Assembly: GCA_028282105.1 (NCBI GenBank)
Contig: JANQIO010000115.1
Span: forward strand, 1-50,459
Length of the DNA: 50,459 nucleotides
Source: Halieaceae bacterium
GTDB taxonomy: Bacteria > Pseudomonadota > Gammaproteobacteria > Pseudomonadales > Halieaceae
Direction of reading: 5' to 3'
Shown in pieces: positions 24,138 through 31,586 of this stretch (position 1 is the stretch's first letter; every line of letters starts with the position of its first letter). The translations under genes and the position numbers were made by a program. The notes beneath the pieces are model-generated. The model was not told the DNA's origin, searched no databases, and saw nothing but the letters and a program-made list of their open reading frames with translations.

Positions 24138-24203
24138 TTTTCTGCGACTTTTCCGCGACTTTTCCGCGACTTTTCCGCGACTTTTCCGCGACTTTTCCAC
24201 GAC
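24138..24203. repeat. Six-copy 11-bp tandem repeat with phased T-tracts
   Basis: Six head-to-tail 11-bp units: one ttttctgcgac, four identical ttttccgcgac and one ttttccacgac. It lies between the convergent cupin and MaoC genes (24071-24279) where no gene is plausible. The unit length is not a multiple of three, and each unit has a T4 run, so T-tracts recur about once per helical turn. Confidence 0.9.
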
Positions 24204-24279
24204 TTTCACGAACTGTGCGCCAATTCTCCGGGCCGCACCACGCGCCCTGAGCATTCAGGTCAGCGTTTTCAGCGCAACC

Positions 24280-24681
24280 TCACGGTAGGCTCACGACAAC
24301 CGTTCCCGTGGCGTGGTCACCTAGACTGTTGCGTCCGGCGATCGTCACCACCACCTCGCCAGAGTCCCTATCCACGCTGCTGACCTCGCCGCTGAAAGTC
24401 ATACAGTCGCCGGGGAAATTGGGTGCGCCGAGCCGAATGTTCACGGCACCCAGTCGCGCCCCGGGGCCCGCCCAATCGGTGACATAGCGCCCCACCAGGC
24501 CATTGGTGGTGAGTATGTTCATAAAGATATCCGGTGATCCCAGCGCCTGAGCCGCAGCCTTGTCGTGGTGCACATCCTGGTAATCACGCGAGGCGATGGC
24601 GCCTCCCACGATGAGCTTTGCGGTGATATCGATACTGAGCTCAGGCAGCTTTGCGCCCGCCTGCAGATCCCTGAGCTTCAT
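24280..24681 (-). CDS. MaoC-type hot-dog-fold enoyl-CoA hydratase, ChsH1-like
   Basis: A 133-residue protein of the MaoC hydratase group. The hydratase motif is seen as Asp33-x4-His38 in RDYQDVHHD, followed by GSPDIFMNI and a strand-rich end. MaoC proteins hydrate enoyl-CoA thioesters. Its length is like ChsH1 of the mycobacterial cholesterol side-chain pathway, which pairs with a second MaoC-like subunit; here the next gene upstream encodes such a partner, with a four-base ATGA overlap. With the Rieske gene ahead of both, steroid or other polycyclic substrate breakdown is suggested, but not shown. Confidence 0.82.
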   Translation of the reverse strand: MKLRDLQAGAKLPELSIDITAKLIVGGAIASRDYQDVHHDKAAAQALGSPDIFMNILTTNGLVGRYVTDWAGPGARLGAVNIRLGAPNFPGDCMTFSGEVSSVDRDSGEVVVTIAGRNSLGDHATGTVVVSLP

Positions 24682-25193
24682 TGTCCGGCCGGCCGGTACT
24701 GCAGCACACGGAAGCGCTGGCGCCCGACCACCTCGTCGCGTTGGTTGTAGAAGGTGGACAGCTCGGTCACAAAAAAACCGGTACCCAGGGCCGTGGTTTT
24801 CTGCTCGGAAATCGCCTCGCAGCTGGCCCGGTAGTAGACCTGGTCGCCGACCTGCAGGTAGCGCTCGTACTCCTGCTCGCAGTTCACCGCGACCACCGCC
24901 GGGTAGCCCGCCTCCTGCATGGCAGTGAGCACCGCCAGGGCGTTGCCCTCACCCGAGCCCGGCGGGCGTTGCCCGCCATAGCCATTCATGGTCCAGGCCA
25001 TCAACATGGTGGGCGGCGCGACGATGTCGTCGAAGCCTGCGGCACGGGCCGCCTCGGCGTCGGTATAGATAGGATTGCTGTCGCCCATGGCCTCACACCA
25101 GTGGCGAATCATCGGCGCATTGACCTCGTCCCAGGCCAGGAAGGGGCCGAAATCACCCCCCAGGGAATCAGAAAAATCCGCGGCGTCACTCAC
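24678..25193 (-). CDS. MaoC-like N-terminal dehydratase-domain protein, ChsH2-like partner
   Basis: A 171-residue hot-dog protein resembling the N-terminal MaoC dehydratase domain (FGPFLAWDEVNAPMIRHWCEAMGDSNPIYTD in pieces, then GFDDIVAPPTMLMAW). It lacks the Asp/His hydratase pair of its neighbour, as expected of the structural subunit of a heteromeric MaoC hydratase. The GTG start at 25193 makes a GTGA four-base overlap with the Rieske gene; the longer Arg-rich in-frame extension is rejected as it lies inside that gene. Mycobacterial ChsH2 also has an OB-fold/DUF35 domain, which is absent here. Confidence 0.78.
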   Translation of the reverse strand: MSDAADFSDSLGGDFGPFLAWDEVNAPMIRHWCEAMGDSNPIYTDAEAARAAGFDDIVAPPTMLMAWTMNGYGGQRPPGSGEGNALAVLTAMQEAGYPAVVAVNCEQEYERYLQVGDQVYYRASCEAISEQKTTALGTGFFVTELSTFYNQRDEVVGRQRFRVLQYRPAGQ

Positions 25194-26281
25194 GTCCCGA
25201 ACAGGCCCTGTTCCAGTTTCTGGTGGGCCTCGCCGGGCTGGTCGAAGTCGCTGATGTGATGGGCGCCGTTGAGCTCTGCGTGGTATTCGCCGGCGCGGGC
25301 GCGCTGGTCGTAGAATTGGCCATACCAACGCCGCACCAGCTTGAAGGGGCCGTCCTTCTTCAACTGCATGATGCGGAGCGCCGGTCGCTTGTGACGCCAG
25401 ACATCAAAATCTGCAGCGAAGGCATGCAGTGCGCCGGCCTGGATTTCGCGGGCGGCGGCGATGTCTGCCTCACTGTGGGGCACCTGCTGGGCCTGCGCCA
25501 GGGCGCCGTGCCAGACCTTGGTGAGACCGTCATCGATCGGCGTATTGGCGATCAGCTCAAACGTCAGCACGTCGCCGAACTCCTGCTTGGACAACAGCAG
25601 CCCCGGGCCGGTATACCAGGTCGTAGTGGCCAGGTAGGCCTGGTAGCTGTGGTGGTAACCGCCCTGGCGCTGAATCACGATGTGGTCGTTGAACTCGTTC
25701 TCAAAGTACTCACAGGGGGCGCCGTGAGTCGGACCGAGGTGCTGCGCATCGGCCATATTGTCAATGATCTCCTGGCCATGGATGGCAATCTCACCCAGGT
25801 GATCGAGCTGCCAGCGCACCCAGTGGGGGTCGTCCCACTCGGACAGGAACGGCGGCTCGAACAGCGGCTCGCCCCCTTCCGGGTCGAACCACATCATCAC
25901 GCAGCCCATGACATCGCGCACCTCATAGGACTGGATGGCGCCGGACTTCGGACAGGGGCCGTCGTGATAGGGGATATCGTCGAGCTGACCGTCGGGACCA
26001 TAGCGCCAGCCGTGGTAGGGGCAGCGAATGGAGTCACCCTCGATCTGCTTACCGTCCGAGACGATCACCGCGCTCTTACTGGCGGTGAGATGGGTACCCA
26101 TATGGGCGCAGTAGGCATCCAGCATGACCGGGCGGCCGCTCTCGCCCCGGTAGAGCGCAAAATCCTGGCCGAAGAAGCGCACCGCCATGGGGCCTTCGTC
26201 GAGTTCCGAACTCTCGGCGACGATAAACCATCCGCGGGGGAAGGTGTGGGGTCCTAGCTTGTAATCTGCGGCCTGCGCCAT
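25190..26281 (-). CDS. Rieske non-heme iron oxygenase alpha subunit, KshA-like
   Basis: Terminal oxygenase component of 363 residues. The Rieske [2Fe-2S] ligands are Cys58-x-His60 and Cys87-x2-His90 (CPYHGWRYG), and the mononuclear iron site is in NMADAQHLGPTH (Asp178, His181, His186). The closest well-known relative by layout is KshA, the oxygenase of 3-ketosteroid 9-alpha-hydroxylase. It needs a flavin/ferredoxin reductase that is not encoded nearby. GGAGG lies seven bases before the ATG. It heads an overlapping three-gene operon with two MaoC-type genes, which supports work on a CoA-linked or steroid-like substrate; other KshA-like enzymes act on different rings, so the substrate is open. 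Confidence 0.85.
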   Translation of the reverse strand: MAQAADYKLGPHTFPRGWFIVAESSELDEGPMAVRFFGQDFALYRGESGRPVMLDAYCAHMGTHLTASKSAVIVSDGKQIEGDSIRCPYHGWRYGPDGQLDDIPYHDGPCPKSGAIQSYEVRDVMGCVMMWFDPEGGEPLFEPPFLSEWDDPHWVRWQLDHLGEIAIHGQEIIDNMADAQHLGPTHGAPCEYFENEFNDHIVIQRQGGYHHSYQAYLATTTWYTGPGLLLSKQEFGDVLTFELIANTPIDDGLTKVWHGALAQAQQVPHSEADIAAAREIQAGALHAFAADFDVWRHKRPALRIMQLKKDGPFKLVRRWYGQFYDQRARAGEYHAELNGAHHISDFDQPGEAHQKLEQGLFGT

Positions 26282-26422
26282 GCTGCGCCTCCGGGTGTTC
26301 GCGTTTCCCGCTATTATCCTGCCGCCGCCCCGGCGCGACCAAACAGGCGGGTGTCCATAACTAAACCAGTCGGCTAAGTCGCAGCACCCGCTTGCGGTGT
26401 ATCAAGAATCACCGCCGCTGAC

Positions 26423-26905
26423 TCAATCCCGGAAGTTGTTGAACTGCAGTGGCAGGTCCAGCTCCATGTCACGCAGCAATGCAATGACCTGCTGCAGGTC
26501 GTCGCGTTTCTTGCCGGTGACACGCACCTGGTCACCTTGAATCTGCGCCTGCACCTTCATCTTGGTGTCCTTGATCGCCTTGACGATCTTCTTGCAGCTG
26601 TCGCTATCGATACCGTGCCGCAGGCTCACCGACTGTTTGACCTGCTTGCCGGAAGTGACGGCCTCGCCCACCTCCATCGCCTTGGGGTCGATTTCGCACT
26701 TGATCAGTGCGCTGCGCAGCATGTCCTGCATCTGCTCCACCTGGAACTCCGCCTCGGCGGCGATGGTCACGGAACGCTCCTCGCGTTCGAAGCTGGCCTC
26801 CACCCCCTTGAAGTCGAAACGGTTGGCAACGATGCGCCCCGCCTGGTCCACAGCATTGGTCAACTGGTGCAGGTCCACCTCAGACACCACGTCAAAACTC
26901 GGCAT
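26423..26905 (-). CDS. yajQ: YajQ-family nucleotide-binding protein
   Basis: A 160-residue protein of two tandem ferredoxin-like domains, matching YajQ end to end ([20 protein letters not shown] at the start, [44 protein letters not shown] at the end). Family members bind c-di-GMP in Xanthomonas and Pseudomonas and act with a LysR-type partner; E. coli YajQ binds other nucleotides and RNA. The ATG at 26905 with GGGAGG seven bases upstream is chosen over far longer in-frame starts that run into the divergent panE gene. Confidence 0.96.
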   Translation of the reverse strand: MPSFDVVSEVDLHQLTNAVDQAGRIVANRFDFKGVEASFEREERSVTIAAEAEFQVEQMQDMLRSALIKCEIDPKAMEVGEAVTSGKQVKQSVSLRHGIDSDSCKKIVKAIKDTKMKVQAQIQGDQVRVTGKKRDDLQQVIALLRDMELDLPLQFNNFRD

Positions 26906-26981
26906 GGGTGCGCCTCCCGGCATTGCAAATGAGGCCGAAATCATAGCACCCTTGCAGCCCCACAGCCTCACAGGACAGCGG

Positions 26982-27872
26982 ATGATCCGGCGCTGGCATA
27001 TTCTCGGGGCGGGCGCCATGGGCCGCCTGTTCGCCTGCAAACTGCTGCGGCTCGGACTCGAGCCGGCGCTGTTGACACGCGCCGGAGGCAGGCGGCGGGA
27101 GCGCCTGGTCCTGCGCCTTGACCAGCGCGAGGAATCCCTGGGCTGCGACGCGGTCGGCGTACCCGCCCTGCAAGTGGCGGAGATCGAAGGGCTGCTGGTC
27201 ACGACCAAGGCCAACCAGGCGCTAACTGCCGTGCAGTCCTGCCAGACCGCACTGGCGCCAGGCGCGCCGATCATTCTGCTCCATAACGGCATGGGGGTCC
27301 TGGAAGCCCTGGCGGACAGCGGGCTCAATCTGCTGGCCGGCACGACCACGGAGGGCGCCTACCTGGATGGCAACATTCTGGTACATGCCGGTTTCGGTGA
27401 CACCGTGATTGGGCGGGAAGGCGAGAGCGCGCCGCGGTGGTTCCGCTCCTTCGCAAGCGCTGCCGAGCGCATCAGCTGGACCAGCGAGATCGACGACGCG
27501 CTCTGGAAGAAGCTGCTCATCAACTGTGCCATCAACCCGCTGACCGCCCTGCACCGCTGTCGCAACGGCGCCCTGCTGGACAATCCGGCCCTGCGCGCGG
27601 AGATGGAGTTGCTGTGTGAGGAGCTGGCGGTGGTCAGCGCTGCTCGCTGCAATGTGCGCGCCGCCAGCTGCGCCCTGGACTGGGCACTGTCCGTGGTGCA
27701 GCGCACCGCGGCCAACCAGTCCTCCATGCTGCAGGATGTGCTGCAGGGTCGCGAGACGGAGATTCGCTATATCACCGGCTACCTGGTGGAGGAAGCCCGC
27801 CGTCTCGGTGTGCCCTGCCCGCGCAATGAAGCCCTGCTGCGCCAGCTTGACTCGGCTGCGGTGTCCCACTAG
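26982..27872 (+). CDS. panE: Putative 2-dehydropantoate 2-reductase (PanE/ApbA)
   Basis: NADPH-dependent reduction of ketopantoate to pantoate in pantothenate/CoA synthesis. The 296-residue protein has the dinucleotide-binding GAGAMG near residue 9 and the conserved Lys/Asn regions of the family ([31 protein letters not shown]). ATG 26982 has AGGA upstream. It is divergent from yajQ. Its last 26 bases appear to hold the promoter of the cobalamin locus. Other ApbA-like reductases look alike, so the exact substrate carries some doubt. Confidence 0.88.
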   Translation: MIRRWHILGAGAMGRLFACKLLRLGLEPALLTRAGGRRRERLVLRLDQREESLGCDAVGVPALQVAEIEGLLVTTKANQALTAVQSCQTALAPGAPIILLHNGMGVLEALADSGLNLLAGTTTEGAYLDGNILVHAGFGDTVIGREGESAPRWFRSFASAAERISWTSEIDDALWKKLLINCAINPLTALHRCRNGALLDNPALRAEMELLCEELAVVSAARCNVRAASCALDWALSVVQRTAANQSSMLQDVLQGRETEIRYITGYLVEEARRLGVPCPRNEALLRQLDSAAVSH

Positions 27873-27875
27873 TGT
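27847..27875 (+). promoter_or_regulatory. Candidate promoter of the cobalamin operon
   Basis: TTGACT (27847-27852) and TAGTGT (27870-27875) are separated by 17 bases. The -35 matches five of six consensus positions, the -10 three of six. It overlaps the end of panE and would start transcription near 27882, where the riboswitch begins. Read-through from panE is the alternative. Confidence 0.45.
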
Positions 27876-27881
27876 ACAGCC

Positions 27882-28040
27882 GCTGATCCGGTTTCCGGTC
27901 CTGCGAGCCAGGCCGGAATTAAATGGGAAGCAGGTGAGAATCCTGCGCTGCCCCCGCAACGGTAAGTGCGCACAGACCGAGCGCACAAGCCCGATACCAG
28001 CCATTCAGTGAACACGATGACGCGGAGGGCTTCATCAGTG
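27882..28040 (+). ncRNA. Cobalamin riboswitch
   Basis: The conserved core is clear: TTAAATGGGAAGC (27919-27931), the P5 stem GCAGG/CCTGC around tgagaat, the invariant GCCCCCGCAACGGTAAG (27950-27966), a GTGCGC/GCGCAC hairpin and the B12-box region AAGCCCGATACCAGCC (27987-28002). A further stem (GATGA 28016-28020 with TCATC 28032-28036) follows and may make the kissing-loop contact. Adenosyl- or other cobalamin should repress the downstream btuB operon. Ends are approximate. Confidence 0.95.
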
Positions 28041-28101
28041 GTCTTGCATGCCAAGCGCTCGTTCGAAAGGCGAGACCGCTATCTTGTATGCCACGAACCC
28101 C

Positions 28102-28126
28102 TCCCCAAGCTACTGACGATTGGGGA
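28102..28126 (+). promoter_or_regulatory. Hairpin sequestering the btuB ribosome-binding site
   Basis: TCCCCAA (28102-28108) pairs perfectly with TTGGGGA (28120-28126), which contains the GGGGA Shine-Dalgarno sequence four bases before the ATG at 28131. The loop is 11 bases. No T-run follows, so translational control by the riboswitch is suggested. Confidence 0.6.
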
Positions 28127-28130
28127 TCCC

Positions 28131-30059
28131 ATGAAAACACGTACTATCCGCAATACCCTGCTGCTGTGCGCAGCGGGAACCAGCCTGCTGCCGGCGTACG
28201 CCGCAGCCCGGGAAGACACTCTAGAAACCGTTGTGGTGCGCGCCGCGCGCGAGCCGATTGACGCAGCCAGCTCCGGCAGCTCGGTCACGGTGCTCGATGA
28301 GAGTTACCTCGACCACCGCCAGACTGCAGCCCTGTCGGAGATCCTGCGCGCCGTGCCGGGCGCCGCGGTCAGCCGCTCAGGCCCGATGGGCACCCAGGCC
28401 CAGCTACGCATGCGCGGCGCCGAGGCCAACCACACCCTGGTGTTCATCGACGGCATTCGCGCCAACGATCCCGCCCAGGGCGGCGAATTCAATTTTGCGC
28501 ACCTGCTCAACGCCGACATCGAAGCGGTGGAAGTGATTCGCGGCCCCCAGAGCGCACTGTGGGGCAGCGATGCCCTGGCCGGTGTGATCAACGTGCGCAC
28601 CCGCCGCGGTGGTGATGGCCTGGGCGGTAGCGTCTATGCCGAGGGCGGTGAAAACAGCTGGCAGAATTTTGGCGCCAATGCCCGCTACGGCAACGACAGT
28701 TTCCGCGCGGCCGCCGGCATCGCCAGCGTTGAAACCGACGGTGACAATATTTCACGCCAGGGCGGCGAAGACGACGGCTACGAAAACACCACCCTGAACG
28801 GCACCTTCGACTGGACGGCTACCGATACCCTGTCCTTCGACGGCAGCCTGCGCTATGTGGATGCCACCAACGACTTCGACGAGACCGATTTCAGTACCAG
28901 CCTGCCGGCCGACAGTAATAGCGAGAACGAAGTAGAACAGCTCTATGGCCGTCTCGGTGCCTCCCTGAGCACGCTGGACGGTCGCTGGCGCCACAGTGCC
29001 AGCATCTCGCTGACTGACACCGAAAACGAAAACCGCGGGGAATTCAGCCGGTCACAGTCCGAGGCCGAAGTCATCGTGTACACCCTGCAAACCAGTTTCG
29101 ACCTGGCGCAAGGGCATACCCTGACCGGCGCCTTCGAGCGCTGGGAGGAAGACTTCACACAGCGTGGCGTGGCCACCGAATTCGGTGACCCCAACCGCGA
29201 CGAAGACATCGACACCAACTCGTTCATCGTCGAATACCGCGGCCAGCTGACCGACAGCCTGTCGGTGCTCGCCAGCGCTCGCAACGATGACAACAGCGAC
29301 TTCGATGACAAGACTACCGGACGCCTCAGCGCCGCCTGGCAGGTGACCGACGCCACCACCCTGCGCGGCGCCTGGGGTACCGGCATCAAGAATCCGACCT
29401 TTACCGAGCGCTTTGGCTTCTTCACCAACTTCGTCGGCAACCCCGATCTGAAACCTGAGGAATCCGAGGGCTGGGAGATCGGTATCGACCAGCGCCTGCT
29501 GGACGACCGCCTGCAGCTGTCCGCTACCTGGTTCGACGAGGAGCTGGAAGACGAGATCAACGGTTTCTTTTTCGACCCCGGCATTGGCGAGTTTGGGGAT
29601 TTCACCGCAGTCAATGAGGACGGCAGCAGCGAACGGGAAGGCCTGGAACTGTCGGCCAGCTGGCTGCTACTTCAGGGGCTCAGCCTCAACGCCGCCTACA
29701 CCTGGCTTGACAGCAGCGACCCGGACGGCAGCGACGAGATCCGCCGCGCTGAGCATATCGCCAGTGCCAACCTGAACTGGGACTTCTTCGGCGGGCGCGG
29801 CAACCTCAACCTGCAGGTGGACTACAACGGCGAGCAGGATGACTTCTTCTTCCCACCCACGCCGCCATTCGACGCTGAGCGGGTAGAACTCGACAGCTTC
29901 ACCCTGGTGACGCTGGCCGGCAGCTACCAGTTGCTAAACAACCTGCAGCTGTACGCCCGCATCGAAAACGCCACCGACGAAGACTACGAGGAAGTGCTCG
30001 GTTTCGTCGCCCCGGGCCGCACCGCCATCGCCGGCGTGCGCTACAGCTTCGGTCGCTGA
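28131..30059 (+). CDS. btuB: TonB-dependent vitamin B12 receptor
   Basis: Outer-membrane import of cobalamin (or its precursors), energised by TonB. The 642-residue protein has a signal peptide (residues 1-25, ending AYAAA), the TonB box region DTLETVVVRA, plug motifs (RMRGAEANHTLVFIDGI, VEVIRGPQSALWGSDALAGVINV) and a C-terminal barrel strand (IAGVRYSFGR). Length and plug sequence fit BtuB. The ATG at 28131 follows a Shine-Dalgarno sequence held in a hairpin and lies 90 bases after a cobalamin riboswitch; a longer in-frame reading through the riboswitch is rejected. It is the first gene of the cobalamin uptake operon. Confidence 0.95.
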   Translation: MKTRTIRNTLLLCAAGTSLLPAYAAAREDTLETVVVRAAREPIDAASSGSSVTVLDESYLDHRQTAALSEILRAVPGAAVSRSGPMGTQAQLRMRGAEANHTLVFIDGIRANDPAQGGEFNFAHLLNADIEAVEVIRGPQSALWGSDALAGVINVRTRRGGDGLGGSVYAEGGENSWQNFGANARYGNDSFRAAAGIASVETDGDNISRQGGEDDGYENTTLNGTFDWTATDTLSFDGSLRYVDATNDFDETDFSTSLPADSNSENEVEQLYGRLGASLSTLDGRWRHSASISLTDTENENRGEFSRSQSEAEVIVYTLQTSFDLAQGHTLTGAFERWEEDFTQRGVATEFGDPNRDEDIDTNSFIVEYRGQLTDSLSVLASARNDDNSDFDDKTTGRLSAAWQVTDATTLRGAWGTGIKNPTFTERFGFFTNFVGNPDLKPEESEGWEIGIDQRLLDDRLQLSATWFDEELEDEINGFFFDPGIGEFGDFTAVNEDGSSEREGLELSASWLLLQGLSLNAAYTWLDSSDPDGSDEIRRAEHIASANLNWDFFGGRGNLNLQVDYNGEQDDFFFPPTPPFDAERVELDSFTLVTLAGSYQLLNNLQLYARIENATDEDYEEVLGFVAPGRTAIAGVRYSFGR

Positions 30060-30060
30060 C

Positions 30061-30591
30061 GTGAGCAGGCCCGGCTTTCGACTGCGCGAAGACCATCTGG
30101 TCTTCGCGCTTATCCTGCTGGCCGCCGGCCTGCGGCTGGCGCCGCATCCGGACAATATTGCGCCGATCGGCGCACTGGCTCTGTTTTCCGGCGCCTATCT
30201 CAATCGCCAGGTACAGTGGTTGGTGCCGCTGGGCGCCCTGCTTCTCGGTGACCTGGCTAACGGCCTGTACCACGCCACGGTGATGGTCTTCGTCTACCTG
30301 GGTTTTGCCGCCAGTACCGCGGTCGGCCGCGGCTTGCTGCATGGGCGTGATCGGCTGCCGCGCATAGCGGTTGCAACACTGCTGGGAGCACTGGCCTTCT
30401 GGTTGATCTCCAACCTGGGCAGCTGGCTGGTGTTCCGTCCGCTGACGGCGGGCGGACTCGCGCAGTGCTATCTGGACGCTATCCCCTACCTGCTGCACAG
30501 CCTGGCTGGCGACGCGTTTTATGTCGTGCTGCTGTTTGGCGGCTACCGGCTGCTGCGCCGGACCCTGCAGCCCCTGCCTGCCACCGCCTGA
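30061..30591 (+). CDS. Small multi-spanning membrane protein in the B12 operon (DUF6580/ECF S-component-like)
   Basis: A 176-residue protein with five or six hydrophobic segments. Shared features with its paralog at 31587-32117 include RL.P....IAPIGALALFSGAYL.R near residues 25-50 and GGYRLLRR near the end; in between, FWLISNLGSWLVF carries an Asn that its paralog lacks. From memory it fits the DUF6580 group, which is described as transporter-like and similar in size to ECF substrate-binding subunits. The GTG start lies one base after the btuB stop, so it is under the cobalamin riboswitch. With no BtuCD genes seen, it is a candidate for the inner-membrane step of B12 uptake. This role is inferred. 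Confidence 0.75.
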   Translation: MSRPGFRLREDHLVFALILLAAGLRLAPHPDNIAPIGALALFSGAYLNRQVQWLVPLGALLLGDLANGLYHATVMVFVYLGFAASTAVGRGLLHGRDRLPRIAVATLLGALAFWLISNLGSWLVFRPLTAGGLAQCYLDAIPYLLHSLAGDAFYVVLLFGGYRLLRRTLQPLPATA

Positions 30592-30602
30592 ATGCGGCCT
30601 GA

Positions 30603-31517
30603 ATGAGAATTGTCTCGCTGCTGCCCAGCGCCACGGAGATCATCTGTGCCCTGGGCCTGCGCGAGCAACTGGTGGGAGTCACCCACGAATGTGACTACCC
30701 CGCCTCGGTGGCGGACCTGCCGGTAGTGACCCGCTCGCGTATAGCGGCAGGTCTCAGCAGCGGCGAGATCGACGGCCTGGTGCGTGAACAACTCGCTGGC
30801 AACGACGCCCTCTACACCCTCGACATGCCGGTGCTGGAAGCCCTGCGCCCGGACCTGATCGTTACCCAGGCGCTCTGCGATGTGTGCGCCGTGGCGGCGG
30901 ACGAGGTGAATGCCGCCGCCTGCTCGCTGCCGGGACAGCCCGAAGTGATCAACCTGGAGCCCATGCGCCTCTCGGAGGTGCTGGAGACCCTGGAGCGCGT
31001 CGCGGATGCCGCCGGCTGCGCCGCCCGCGGGCGCAGGGTCCGGGCGGAGCTGCAGGCGCGCATCGACCGACTGGCAGCGCGCAGCGAGGCCATTGCCGAG
31101 CCACCCCGGGTCGCCATGCTCGAATGGATAGACCCCCTGTTCAACGCCGGCCACTGGACCCCTGAACTGGTCGCAATCGCCGGTGGGCGGGAATGCCTCG
31201 GCAACCCCTTTGCAGCGTCTGAAACCGTGAGTTTCGAACGCTTGCAAGCCGCAGCGCCCGAGGTGATCGCCATCGCGCTGTGTGGTTTCGACCTGGCGCG
31301 CAGCCTGCAGGACATTCCGCTGCTGGCCGCGCACCCCGGCTGGGAGGCACTACCGGCAGTGCAGGCAGACAGGGTCTACCTGTTGGACGGCAACGCCTAC
31401 TTCAGCCGGCCGGGCCCGCGCCTGGTCGACAGCGCGGAAATCCTCGCCCACGCTTTACACCCAGACCTGCACCCGCCGCACGCGGAGCGCGCCAGACATC
31501 TGACCCAGGCACAGTAA
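30603..31517 (+). CDS. BtuF-like cobalamin-binding protein without signal peptide
   Basis: A 304-residue helical-backbone metal-receptor-type binding protein (COG0614 pattern): MRIVSLLPSATEI at the start, VTHECDYP, LRPDLIVTQ, then MLEWIDPLFNAGHWTPELVAIAGG. BtuF of E. coli is periplasmic; here the mature-type sequence begins at the first residue and no signal peptide or lipobox is visible, and the upstream stop leaves no room for one. It would therefore act in the cytoplasm unless exported in another way. It follows the first membrane protein by 11 bases and is in the riboswitch-controlled operon. Cobalamin or corrinoid handling is the probable job; a CysCDVCAVAADE segment could bind metal. 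Confidence 0.82.
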   Translation: MRIVSLLPSATEIICALGLREQLVGVTHECDYPASVADLPVVTRSRIAAGLSSGEIDGLVREQLAGNDALYTLDMPVLEALRPDLIVTQALCDVCAVAADEVNAAACSLPGQPEVINLEPMRLSEVLETLERVADAAGCAARGRRVRAELQARIDRLAARSEAIAEPPRVAMLEWIDPLFNAGHWTPELVAIAGGRECLGNPFAASETVSFERLQAAAPEVIAIALCGFDLARSLQDIPLLAAHPGWEALPAVQADRVYLLDGNAYFSRPGPRLVDSAEILAHALHPDLHPPHAERARHLTQAQ

Positions 31518-31586
31518 TGGCCTAGCGCCGCGGCGCCGATAGGCTACACTTTCGTTTCGCATTGATGACGAGGCTGTGACAGAACA

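Noticed and set aside
24138-24203. CRISPR array
   Set aside because: The units are 11 bp and directly joined, with no spacers, and no cas genes are present.
24097-24288. Short frame over the 11-bp repeats encoding an RDFSATFPRLF-type repeat
   Set aside because: The unit is 11 bases so the repeat peptide comes only from shifting frame over DNA repeats; no Shine-Dalgarno sequence or family support.
27966-28130. Longer start for btuB inside the riboswitch
   Set aside because: The added residues are the translated riboswitch core and would destroy the signal peptide; the ATG at 28131 has a good Shine-Dalgarno sequence.
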